35,442 nucleotides of DNA from Alphaproteobacteria bacterium (GTDB lineage: Bacteria; Pseudomonadota; Alphaproteobacteria; UBA6615): assembly GCA_009691025.1 (NCBI GenBank), contig SHWB01000017.1, forward strand, positions 1 to 35,442, given 5' to 3'. Under the pieces are notes generated by a model. The model searched no databases, had not been told where the DNA came from, and saw nothing but the letters and a program-made list of their open reading frames with translations. Positions within the stretch are counted from its first letter, which is position 1, and the number at the start of each line of letters is the position of its first letter. Shown one piece after another: positions 21,073 through 27,909 of this stretch. The position numbers and the translations under genes were made by a program.

Positions 21073-21606
21073 TTACTCCGCCGCCTGCTTCATCATGTTG
21101 CCGCCAGCATCGAGCCTGGCGCCGTGCTTCGCGGCGTCCTCGATCAGCGATTTCGCCCAGTCGATCTTGCCGACATCGGTCGCCGGCAGGATGGCCATCA
21201 GGATGCCGCGCTCGGTGCCGATATTGAGGAAGCCGCGCATCACATTGGGCGGCACGGCGACGCAATCCATCGGCCCGATCTCGACCTTGTGCTCGCCATT
21301 GTCTCCCCAGAAGATCGACCAGCGGCTGTTGAACGGGATGAATATCTCCGTCACCGGGTGCGAGTGCAGGCCCGAGCCCTTGCCGGGGTCGGTGGCGGCG
21401 TAGTTCATGCTGATGCCGTCGATGCCGGTGATCGCAGGTTTCGCGTTGGGGTCCTCGCTCGCCGCCTTTCCGATGATGTTGTAGATGTCGCGCTGGTAGG
21501 CCGGCACCGCGGTATCGAGGAAGAAGGCCTTGAACGGCTTCATCCGGTCGAAGCGGGCGATGTTCTGCTTCTCCATATCGGCGACGTTGGAAATCTTCTC
21601 GCTCAT
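21073..21606 (-). CDS. Cupin-domain protein of unknown function
   Basis: A 177-aa protein with one cupin barrel at about residues 60-145. Motif 1 is GSGLHSHPVTEIFIPFNSRW with two His and a Glu in metal-ligand positions. Motif 2 is PPNVMRGFLNIG, where the usual histidine is replaced, so metal binding may be incomplete. The N-terminus is rich in charged residues (MEKQNIARFDRMKPFKAFF). Function is not recognised; related cupins act on small acids or sugars. It lies between glmU (67 bases upstream) and glmS on the same strand, where these two genes are often direct neighbours, so it is probably co-transcribed. A role in amino-sugar metabolism is only a guess. Confidence 0.78.
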   Translation of the reverse strand: MSEKISNVADMEKQNIARFDRMKPFKAFFLDTAVPAYQRDIYNIIGKAASEDPNAKPAITGIDGISMNYAATDPGKGSGLHSHPVTEIFIPFNSRWSIFWGDNGEHKVEIGPMDCVAVPPNVMRGFLNIGTERGILMAILPATDVGKIDWAKSLIEDAAKHGARLDAGGNMMKQAAE

Positions 21607-21674
21607 CTCGCTCTCCAGTATGGGTACCTTGCACCGATGCTAGCGCCGGCGCCCGCGACAGACAAATCGTCGGC

Positions 21675-23027
21675 CTAGCCGGCCTTGCGCTTCGCCGCGC
21701 GGCTAGCCCGGCGGGCGGCAGCCCAGCCGATCTGGGTGCGCGCCTCGGCCCGCTCGACATAAAGCGCATCCTCCGGCACGTCCTGAGTGACGACACTGCC
21801 GGCGCCGACGATGGCACCGTTGCCGACCGTCACCGGCGCCACCAGCGCCACGTGCGAGCCGATGAAGGCGCCGTCGCCGATGACCGTGCGGTGCTTGTTC
21901 CAGCCATCGTAGTTGCAGGTGATGGTGCCGGCGCCGAGATTGGCCCCCGCCCCCACCGTGGCATCGCCGACATAGGCGAGGTGATTGGCCTTGGCGCCGG
22001 CGCCGATGGTCGACGCCTTGATCTCGACGAAGTTTCCTATATGGGCATTGGCGCCGATCTCGGCTCCGGGACGCAGGCGCGCGAAGGGGCCGATGATGGC
22101 GCCGGAGGCGATTTTCGCTCCTTCGAGGTGCGAGAAGGCGCGAATCTCCACATTGTCGGCGACCGTGACGCCCGGCGCGAACACCACCGATGGCCCTATG
22201 ATGACATCGCGGCCCATCGTCGTGTCATGCGATAGCCATACCGTCGCCGGGTCGAGCAGCGTGGCGCCGCCTGCCATGGCGCGGGCACGCAGCTCCCGCT
22301 GCACCACGGCTTCTGCAACGGCCAGTTCGGCGCGCGAATTGATGCCGAGCAACTCCTCCTCCCCCCCCTCGACGACGGCGCAGCTGCGCCCGTCGGCGCG
22401 GGCATGCGCTACCGTGTCGGTGAGGTAGAACTCGCCCTTGGCATTGTTCGTGTCGAGGCGGGCGAGCAGGCCGGGCAGCGTCGCGGCGTCGAAGGCCATG
22501 ACCCCGGAATTGCACAGGCCGGAGGCGAACAGCTTGGGCCCGGCGTCCTTCGCCTCGACGATGCGGTCGAGCCCGCCATCCCGGCCCAGCACGAGGCGGC
22601 CATAGCCGCCCGGCTCGGCCGGACGGAAGCCGAGCACGACGATGGCATGTCCGGCGGCACGGGAGTCCAACACTCGCTGCATGGTCCCGGCCGAGATCAG
22701 CGGCGTGTCGCCGTAGAGGACGAGGACGGTGCCGGCGGCGAAATCCGCCAGCGCCGGCAGCGCCACCTTCACCGCATCGCCGGTGCCGCGGCGGTCGGCC
22801 TGTACTGCCGTCGGCAGCGGCGCCACGGCGCGCGCCACCGCTTCCATGCCGGGGCCGACGACGACCACGACGCGTTGCGGCGCCAGCCCGGCCACTGTCG
22901 CCAGCAGATGCGCGACCATCGGCCGTCCGGCGAGCGGGTGCATCACCTTCGGCAAGGCGGACTTCATGCGGGTCCCGAGGCCGGCGGCGAGCACGACGAC
23001 GTCGACCGGGGTCTTGGCGGCAGCCAC
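21675..23027 (-). CDS. glmU: Bifunctional GlcNAc-1-P uridylyltransferase / GlcN-1-P acetyltransferase
   Basis: Carries out the last two steps to UDP-GlcNAc. Residues 1-230 form the pyrophosphorylase domain with LAAGLGTRMKSALPKVMHPLAG and LYGDTPLI. From about 240 a left-handed beta-helix of hexapeptide repeats carries acetyltransferase residues, including FVEIKASTIG, KANHLAYVGD and NYDGWNKHRT. The protein is about 450 aa, which is normal. GTG 23027 is preferred because GGGAGATC precedes it and the protein then starts close to the nucleotide-binding motif. An in-frame ATG at 23069 would add 14 residues. It is followed by the cupin and glmS. Confidence 0.97.
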   Translation of the reverse strand: MAAAKTPVDVVVLAAGLGTRMKSALPKVMHPLAGRPMVAHLLATVAGLAPQRVVVVVGPGMEAVARAVAPLPTAVQADRRGTGDAVKVALPALADFAAGTVLVLYGDTPLISAGTMQRVLDSRAAGHAIVVLGFRPAEPGGYGRLVLGRDGGLDRIVEAKDAGPKLFASGLCNSGVMAFDAATLPGLLARLDTNNAKGEFYLTDTVAHARADGRSCAVVEGGEEELLGINSRAELAVAEAVVQRELRARAMAGGATLLDPATVWLSHDTTMGRDVIIGPSVVFAPGVTVADNVEIRAFSHLEGAKIASGAIIGPFARLRPGAEIGANAHIGNFVEIKASTIGAGAKANHLAYVGDATVGAGANLGAGTITCNYDGWNKHRTVIGDGAFIGSHVALVAPVTVGNGAIVGAGSVVTQDVPEDALYVERAEARTQIGWAAARRASRAAKRKAG

Positions 23028-23128
23028 GAGGCGATCTCCCTGCGGTGTCGGCAATGGTCTCAATGCCACGGCCGCGCGCCGCGCCCCAAGTCACTTTTTG
23101 TGAGCGGCTGTTGCGTGCCGGGCCGGCC

Positions 23129-23857
23129 TCACCACAGGCTAAGCTGGGGGGCGGCGGCCGGAACCGCCTCCTCCGGCGCCGGCGGCGCCATCACCTCCGG
23201 CCCTTTGTTGCTCGGGCTGTTGATGCGGGTAGAGATGCGCGCCGCCGCCATCTCGCCCGCATAGGGTCGCAGGAGGGTCGCCAGGGCGGCCGGCGAAGCC
23301 GCCGGATCGAGCCAGGCGACGTCGTGATCGGCCGGGGCGAGGACGACCGGCATGCGGTGATGGATCGCGCGCAGGCGCTCGCTGGCCTCGGTGGTGACGA
23401 GGGCGCAGGTCTCCAGCGCCGGCAGGCCGTCGCGTGCCTCGCGCCGTTCCCACAGCCCGGCGAAGGCGAAGGGCGGCGGCACCCCGTCCGGTCCCGGCGC
23501 CAGGGTGATCCGCCAGGGCAGGTTGCCGCCGGGCAGTTCCTGCCATTCATAGAAGCCGTCGGCGACCATCAGGCAGCGGCGCTGGCGAAAAGCGGCGCGG
23601 AAGGAGGGTTTCGTCGCCACCGTGTCGGCGCGCGCATGGATCAGCCGCCCGCCGGTGCCGGGATCGTCCGACCAGGCCGGAACCAGGCCCCAGACGAGTC
23701 GTGCGAAACGCTGTGCCCCGTCCGCCTCGCGGCGCACGGCCAGCACCTCCTGGGTCGGCGCGATGTTCCAGCGCTGCGCGAGGTTTGGCCGTTCGTCGAC
23801 GCCGAACAGCCTCGCCACGCTCTCGACCGGGCTGGTCAGCGAATAGCGTCCGCACAT
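23129..23857 (-). CDS. SRAP-domain protein (YedK/HMCES family)
   Basis: A 242-aa SOS-response-associated peptidase domain protein. Family members form a stable thiazolidine crosslink to abasic sites in single-stranded DNA through Cys2. The protein starts MCGRYSLTSP, so Cys2 is exposed after Met removal. NIAPTQ lies at 31-36, GFYEW (E104) at 101-105 and HHRMP at 166-170. The normally conserved Asn of the NARAET motif, an active-site residue in E. coli YedK (N75), is His here (IHARADT, residue 74). The C-terminus ends in a Pro/Ala-rich tail. Length is normal. It is divergent from nrdA with 221 bases between the starts. Confidence 0.9.
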   Translation of the reverse strand: MCGRYSLTSPVESVARLFGVDERPNLAQRWNIAPTQEVLAVRREADGAQRFARLVWGLVPAWSDDPGTGGRLIHARADTVATKPSFRAAFRQRRCLMVADGFYEWQELPGGNLPWRITLAPGPDGVPPPFAFAGLWERREARDGLPALETCALVTTEASERLRAIHHRMPVVLAPADHDVAWLDPAASPAALATLLRPYAGEMAAARISTRINSPSNKGPEVMAPPAPEEAVPAAAPQLSLW

Positions 23858-23963
23858 GGGCGCGATCGGGCCGCTAAGGCCGCCGCAGCCAAGGCACGGT
23901 ATCGGCCGGCTTGACCTGTGCGCGTAAACGGACGAAGTTCATGTATTGTTCCGGTTCACGAAG

Positions 23964-24010
23964 CAGCAGTATTTGGTAACATCGCTCGGGGCCATAACAA
24001 TATCTAGTGT
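23964..24010 (+). promoter_or_regulatory. Candidate pair of NrdR boxes upstream of nrdA
   Basis: The downstream box (23995-24010, TAACAATATCTAGTGT) matches the NrdR consensus acaCwAtATaTwGtgt at 13 of 16 positions. A weaker copy (23964-23979, CAGCAGTATTTGGTAA) keeps most of the central core and lies exactly 31 bp upstream, the three-turn spacing typical of paired NrdR boxes. They are 69 bases before the nrdA ATG. NrdR repression of RNR genes is established; the sites here are by pattern only. Confidence 0.55.
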
Positions 24011-24078
24011 TTTTATCCCCGGTTTTCGGGGCAAGGCTGTCCCCAGCCTGTGGATGGGGGCCGCTCGGGAGGTTGTCG

Positions 24079-26028
24079 ATGGACGGATCAGCGGCGCTTG
24101 CGGGGCCTGCGGCGGGTGTGGACAAGGTGGGGGTAGACGCTCCGGGCCCGGCGCAGGCGGTGCCCGACCTGATCGCCCATGACCGCGCCACGGCCAATGT
24201 CTACCAGACCGACCGCGTCCGCATCGTCATCGACCGGTCCCGCGACGAACTGCTGACCCGCTTCGGCCTCGCCACGCTCGGCGACCGCTATCTGCTGCCC
24301 GACGAGGACACGCCGCAGAAGCTGTTCGCCCGCGTCGCCTGCCACTATGCCGACGGTTCGGCGCATGCCCAGCGGCTCTACGACTACATCTCGCGGCTGT
24401 GGTTCATGCCGGCGACGCCCGTGCTGTCCAACGGCGGCACGCGGCGCGGCCTGCCGATCTCCTGCTTCCTCAACGAGGCGTCCGACTCGCTCGAGGGCAT
24501 CGTCGGGCTGTGGAACGAGAATGTCTGGCTGGCCGCGCGCGGCGGCGGCATCGGCAGCTACTGGGGCAATCTGCGCTCGATCGGCGAGCAGGTCGGCCGT
24601 AACGGCAAGACCTCGGGCGTGATCCCTTTCATCCGTGTCATGGACGCCCTCACCCTGGCCATCTCGCAGGGCTCGCTGCGGCGCGGCTCGGCCGCCGTCT
24701 ATTTGCCTGTCGACCATCCGGAGATCGAGGAATTCGTCGAGATGCGCCGCCCGACCGGTGGCGACACCAACCGCAAGGCGCTGAACCTGCACCACGGCGT
24801 GCTGGTGCCCGACGCCTTCATGCGCGCCGTGGCCGCCGACGAGGAATGGGCGCTGCTGAGCCCCAAGGACAAGTCGGTCATCCGCCGCATCAAGGCGCGC
24901 GCCCTTTGGATTCGCATCCTCACCGCGCGCATCGAGACGGGCGAGCCCTACCTCGTCTTCTCCGACACGGTGAACCGCCACACGCCAGAACACCACAAGC
25001 TCGCCGGCCTCGACGTGCGCACCTCGAACCTGTGCTCGGAGATCACGCTGCCGACAGGGCTCGACCATCTCGGCAACGAGCGCACGGCGGTGTGCTGCCT
25101 GTCCTCTCTCAACCTCGACACCTTCCTCGAATGGCGCAATGACGAGCGCTTCGTCGAGGACATCATGCGCTTCCTCGACAACGTGCTGCAGGACTTCATC
25201 GACACCGCCGACGCCTCCTTCGCCCGCGCCAAATATGCGGCGATGCGCGAGCGCTCGGTCGGGCTCGGCGTGATGGGCTTCCACTCCTTCCTGCAGGAGC
25301 AGGGCGTGCCGTTCGAAAGCGCCATGGCCAAGGCGTGGAACAACAACATCTTCCGCCACATCAAGAAGGGCGTCGACGCCGCCTCGCGCAAGCTGGCCGG
25401 GGAGCGCGGCCCCTGCCCCGACGCCGCCGATTACGGCGCCATGGAGCGCTTCTCCAACAAGACCGCCATCGCGCCGACGGCATCGATCTCCATCATCTGC
25501 GGCGGCGCGGCGCCGGGTATCGAACCCATCGCGGCGAACTCCTTCACGCACAAGACGCTGTCGGGCTCCTTCACCGTGCGTTCGCGCGCGCTATCGCGCC
25601 TGCTGGCGACGAAGGGGCTCGACGACGACGAGACCTGGTCGTCGATCGTCGCCAACGAAGGCTCGGTCGCCCATCTCGACTGCCTGAGCGACGACGAGAT
25701 GGCGGTGTTCAAGACGGCCTTCGAGATCGACCAGCGCTGGGTGATCGATCTGGCCGCCGACCGCGCGACGCTGATCGACCAGTCGCAGTCGCTCAACGTG
25801 TTTCTCGCCGCCGACATCCACAAGCGCGACCTGCACCAGCTTCATTTCCAGGCGTGGAAGAAGGGCGTCAAAAGCCTCTACTACCTGCGCTCCAAATCGC
25901 TGCAGCGCTCGGAATCGATCGCCGGCGTGACGCCGACATTCGCCGCCGTGCCCGTCACCGACGACGCCGAGGCCGACCGCGCCGCGGCCAGCCGCAACGA
26001 TTACGAGGAATGCCTCGCCTGCCAGTAG
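24079..26028 (+). CDS. nrdA: Ribonucleoside-diphosphate reductase, alpha subunit (class Ia)
   Basis: The large subunit reduces ribonucleoside diphosphates using a radical delivered from NrdB. It has 649 aa, shorter than the 760-aa E. coli enzyme; the N-terminus shows no recognisable ATP-cone. Active-site residues are visible: C129 (ISCFLNEAS), N317/C319/E321 (SNLCSEI) and C339 (CCLSSLNL). The radical-transfer tyrosine pair is at about 601-602 (KSLYYLRS), and the swinging redox cysteines are in the C-terminal ECLACQ (C645, C648). ATG 24079 has GGGAGG upstream. The C-terminus is complete, so the AT-rich segment that follows does not interrupt the gene. Confidence 0.96.
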   Translation: MDGSAALAGPAAGVDKVGVDAPGPAQAVPDLIAHDRATANVYQTDRVRIVIDRSRDELLTRFGLATLGDRYLLPDEDTPQKLFARVACHYADGSAHAQRLYDYISRLWFMPATPVLSNGGTRRGLPISCFLNEASDSLEGIVGLWNENVWLAARGGGIGSYWGNLRSIGEQVGRNGKTSGVIPFIRVMDALTLAISQGSLRRGSAAVYLPVDHPEIEEFVEMRRPTGGDTNRKALNLHHGVLVPDAFMRAVAADEEWALLSPKDKSVIRRIKARALWIRILTARIETGEPYLVFSDTVNRHTPEHHKLAGLDVRTSNLCSEITLPTGLDHLGNERTAVCCLSSLNLDTFLEWRNDERFVEDIMRFLDNVLQDFIDTADASFARAKYAAMRERSVGLGVMGFHSFLQEQGVPFESAMAKAWNNNIFRHIKKGVDAASRKLAGERGPCPDAADYGAMERFSNKTAIAPTASISIICGGAAPGIEPIAANSFTHKTLSGSFTVRSRALSRLLATKGLDDDETWSSIVANEGSVAHLDCLSDDEMAVFKTAFEIDQRWVIDLAADRATLIDQSQSLNVFLAADIHKRDLHQLHFQAWKKGVKSLYYLRSKSLQRSESIAGVTPTFAAVPVTDDAEADRAAASRNDYEECLACQ

Positions 26029-26062
26029 GGCGGCGCGAGATAGCACTAAGAGAATCACAAAA

Positions 26063-26167
26063 ATGATTAGGATCGAACCAAATCAGTCAATGACGGATAT
26101 GTTTGGATATTATGGCGTTCGTGTTGGGAATCACGCGACACGCACAAAGATTGAATTCGAACTTTAA
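26063..26167 (+). CDS. Possible 34-codon ORF at the start of the AT-rich insert
   Basis: ATG 26063 opens a frame of 34 residues ending in TAA at 26165-26167. It includes YYGVRVGNHATRTKIEFEL, which reads more like protein than a random frame. It overlaps the longer ORF in another frame. Either this is a tiny peptide, or it is the true N-terminus of the longer protein and a single indel near 26160-26170 has split them. No good ribosome-binding site is seen. I give it low weight. Confidence 0.25.
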   Translation: MIRIEPNQSMTDMFGYYGVRVGNHATRTKIEFEL

Positions 26168-26690
26168 TGTTGTGCGGCGGTATATATCAGCCTGTTTGTC
26201 TAATTATCTTTCTGATTACCGAGGAATGCTGCATAAGCATGAATCTACGGATTTTTTTCTTGTACTCGATGATAAAAGGAGAATCGGTAGCGAGATTACA
26301 CAAGCCAGTGACGAGAATTCCCATAAAATACACAATCGGGAAGAGCATTATGCCGATGAATTCTTCTTCATGACCCCACCACCATCTAAAGAAGATTCTG
26401 ATGTGCGATGGGCTAATTTGGTGCGGCGCATAATCCACAGCAAGCAAACAAAAATCCTAGGTAAACACTGGTCAGACGTATACCGCAACGAGATTGTTTT
26501 TTATCCAAATTTTTATCATGACGAATTTGTGGACTACAACAAGGACATCAAACATTTGGCGATAGCGATGCGTAAATTTCAACCTAAAGACAAAAAGGGG
26601 CATCATGTTTTGTTTTATATACTTCTAGGGCAGCGTCTGATTTATAACTTCTTTGGTGCAAGCCAATCTTTTCCATTCAATTTTGGTTCG
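26074..26690. repeat. Short inverted repeat near both ends of the AT-rich insert
   Basis: CGAACCAAA at 26074-26082 is perfectly complementary to TTTGGTTCG at 26682-26690. The copies lie about 36 bases inside the left and 10 bases inside the right composition boundary. At 9 bp it could be chance, but the placement suits the ends of a mobile segment. Confidence 0.35.
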
Positions 26691-26699
26691 GATATATGA
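26112..26699 (+). CDS. Unrecognised AT-rich ORF inserted between nrdA and nrdB
   Basis: The frame encodes about 195 aa from ATG 26112 (a TTG at 26103 is also possible). I do not recognise the protein. It is rich in Phe, Tyr, His, Asn and Lys and has aromatic stretches such as YADEFFFMTPPPSKED, NEIVFYPNFYHDEFVDYN and HHVLFYILLGQRLIYNFFG. No signal peptide, clear membrane segment, HNH, GIY-YIG or LAGLIDADG motif is visible. One 60-base stretch (26161-26220) is about 37 percent G+C against roughly two thirds around it, so base and codon use are foreign. The TGA stop merges with the GAGGA ribosome-binding site of nrdB, suggesting co-transcription and coupled translation. A recently acquired gene is the best inference; a selfish endonuclease is one option. 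Confidence 0.6.
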   Translation: MAFVLGITRHAQRLNSNFNVVRRYISACLSNYLSDYRGMLHKHESTDFFLVLDDKRRIGSEITQASDENSHKIHNREEHYADEFFFMTPPPSKEDSDVRWANLVRRIIHSKQTKILGKHWSDVYRNEIVFYPNFYHDEFVDYNKDIKHLAIAMRKFQPKDKKGHHVLFYILLGQRLIYNFFGASQSFPFNFGSDI

Positions 26700-26709
26700 G
26701 GAACTAACC

Positions 26710-27669
26710 ATGCCCCTTCTGACCGAACGTATCGGCTACAAGCCCTTCGAATATCCGTGGGCCTACGATGCGTGGCTGCAGCAGCAGCGCATCCACTGGC
26801 TGCCGGAGGAAGTGCCGCTCGCCGACGACGTGAAGGACTGGCACCGCACGCTGAACGACAGCGAGCGCAACCTGCTCGCCCACATCTTCCGCTTCTTCAC
26901 GCAGTCCGACATCGAGGTGAACAATTGCTACATGCGCCACTATGCGCGCGTGTTCAAACCGACCGAGGTGATGATGATGCTGGCGGCCTTCTCGAACATC
27001 GAGACGGTCCACATCGCCGCCTATTCGCACCTGCTCGACACCATCGGCATGCCGCAGACCGAGTACCAGGCTTTCCTCCAGTACAAGGAGATGAAGGCCA
27101 AGTACGACTACATGCAGCAGTTCGGCGTCGACACGCCGGCCGACATCGCGCGTACGCTAGCCGTGTTCGGGGCGTTCACGGAGGGGCTGCAACTCTTCGC
27201 CAGCTTCGCCATCCTGCTCAACTTCCCGCGCTTCGGAAAGATGAAGGGCATGGGCCAGATCGTCTCGTGGTCGGTGCGCGACGAGTCGCTGCACACCGGC
27301 TCGATCATTAACCTGTTCCGCAGCTTAGTCGCCGAGCATCCGGAGATCGCCGGGCCGGCGCTGGAGCGCGACCTCTACGTCGCCTGCGAGACGGTGGTCG
27401 AGCACGAGGACGCCTTCATCGACCTCGCCTTCGAACTCGGCGGCGTCGAGGGCCTCGAGGCCGACGAGGTCAAGCGCTACATACGCTGGACCGCCGACCG
27501 CCGCCTCGCCCAGCTCGGCCTGCAGCCGCTCTACCGGCTGGAGAAGAACCCGCTACCCTGGCTGGAGGAGATGCTCAACGGCATCGAGCATGCCAATTTC
27601 TTCGAGAACCGGTCGACGGAATACTCGAAGGCCGCGACGCGCGGCTCCTGGGACGAGGCGTTCGAGTAG
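26710..27669 (+). CDS. nrdB: Ribonucleoside-diphosphate reductase, beta subunit (class Ia)
   Basis: The small subunit holds the metal site and tyrosyl radical used by NrdA. It has 319 aa, a normal length for the short alphaproteobacterial type. Ligands and radical site are readable: D67 (FFTQSDIEV), E98 and H101 with the radical Y105 four residues on (IETVHIAAY), E158 (AFTEGLQLF), and E192 with H195 (RDESLHTG). ATG 26710 follows GAGGA at eight bases; that site lies at the right edge of the AT-rich insert and overlaps the stop of the foreign ORF. The 3' end overlaps the convergent ribbon-helix-helix frame by 95 bases. Confidence 0.97.
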   Translation: MPLLTERIGYKPFEYPWAYDAWLQQQRIHWLPEEVPLADDVKDWHRTLNDSERNLLAHIFRFFTQSDIEVNNCYMRHYARVFKPTEVMMMLAAFSNIETVHIAAYSHLLDTIGMPQTEYQAFLQYKEMKAKYDYMQQFGVDTPADIARTLAVFGAFTEGLQLFASFAILLNFPRFGKMKGMGQIVSWSVRDESLHTGSIINLFRSLVAEHPEIAGPALERDLYVACETVVEHEDAFIDLAFELGGVEGLEADEVKRYIRWTADRRLAQLGLQPLYRLEKNPLPWLEEMLNGIEHANFFENRSTEYSKAATRGSWDEAFE

Positions 27670-27895
27670 CGCCATACCCGCGCAGTTCGCGCAGCACGAA
27701 GACGCGGATCGCGCTCGACAGGGAGCCCGGCCTCTGGCGGTCGATGTCCGTGACCAGCTCGTTGACGGACAGGCTGCGATCGGAGGCGATGTCGCGCAGC
27801 CGGTCCCAGAACACCGTTTCCAGGGAAACCGATGTACGGTGGCCCGCGACGACGACCGAGCGCTTCTTGGTCTGCGACGCGATCACCCCGGGCAT
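27575..27895 (-). CDS. Ribbon-helix-helix domain protein
   Basis: A 106-aa protein with one ribbon-helix-helix domain at about residues 12-73: RSVVVAGHRTSVSLETVFWD, then SLSVNELVTDIDRQRPGSLSSAIRVFVLREL. This matches a small alphaproteobacterial family annotated as ribbon-helix-helix or arylsulfate sulfotransferase-like; DNA binding is likely but targets are unknown. Past about residue 76 the sequence becomes Arg/Ser/Pro-rich and overlaps the end of nrdB on the opposite strand by 95 bases. The domain should end near 27660, so the tail looks like read-on after loss of an earlier stop. ATG 27895 is 14 bases after fumC ends, so it is probably in the fumC operon. Confidence 0.75.
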   Translation of the reverse strand: MPGVIASQTKKRSVVVAGHRTSVSLETVFWDRLRDIASDRSLSVNELVTDIDRQRPGSLSSAIRVFVLRELRGYGATRTPRPRSRASRPSSIPSTGSRRNWHARCR

Positions 27896-27909
27896 TCCGG
27901 CGCGCCGGC

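Noticed and set aside
24088..25551. A 487-codon open frame antisense to nrdA
   Set aside because: It is a codon-bias shadow of nrdA, without conserved features or a ribosome-binding site.
26112..26699. HNH, GIY-YIG or LAGLIDADG endonuclease assignment for the AT-rich ORF
   Set aside because: The context suggests a homing nuclease, but none of these motifs can be seen. Naming it one would be a guess.
26029..26709. A self-splicing intron or intein interrupting an RNR gene
   Set aside because: nrdA ends with its normal ECLACQ tail and stop, and nrdB begins with a complete N-terminus. The insert lies between genes, so nothing needs splicing.
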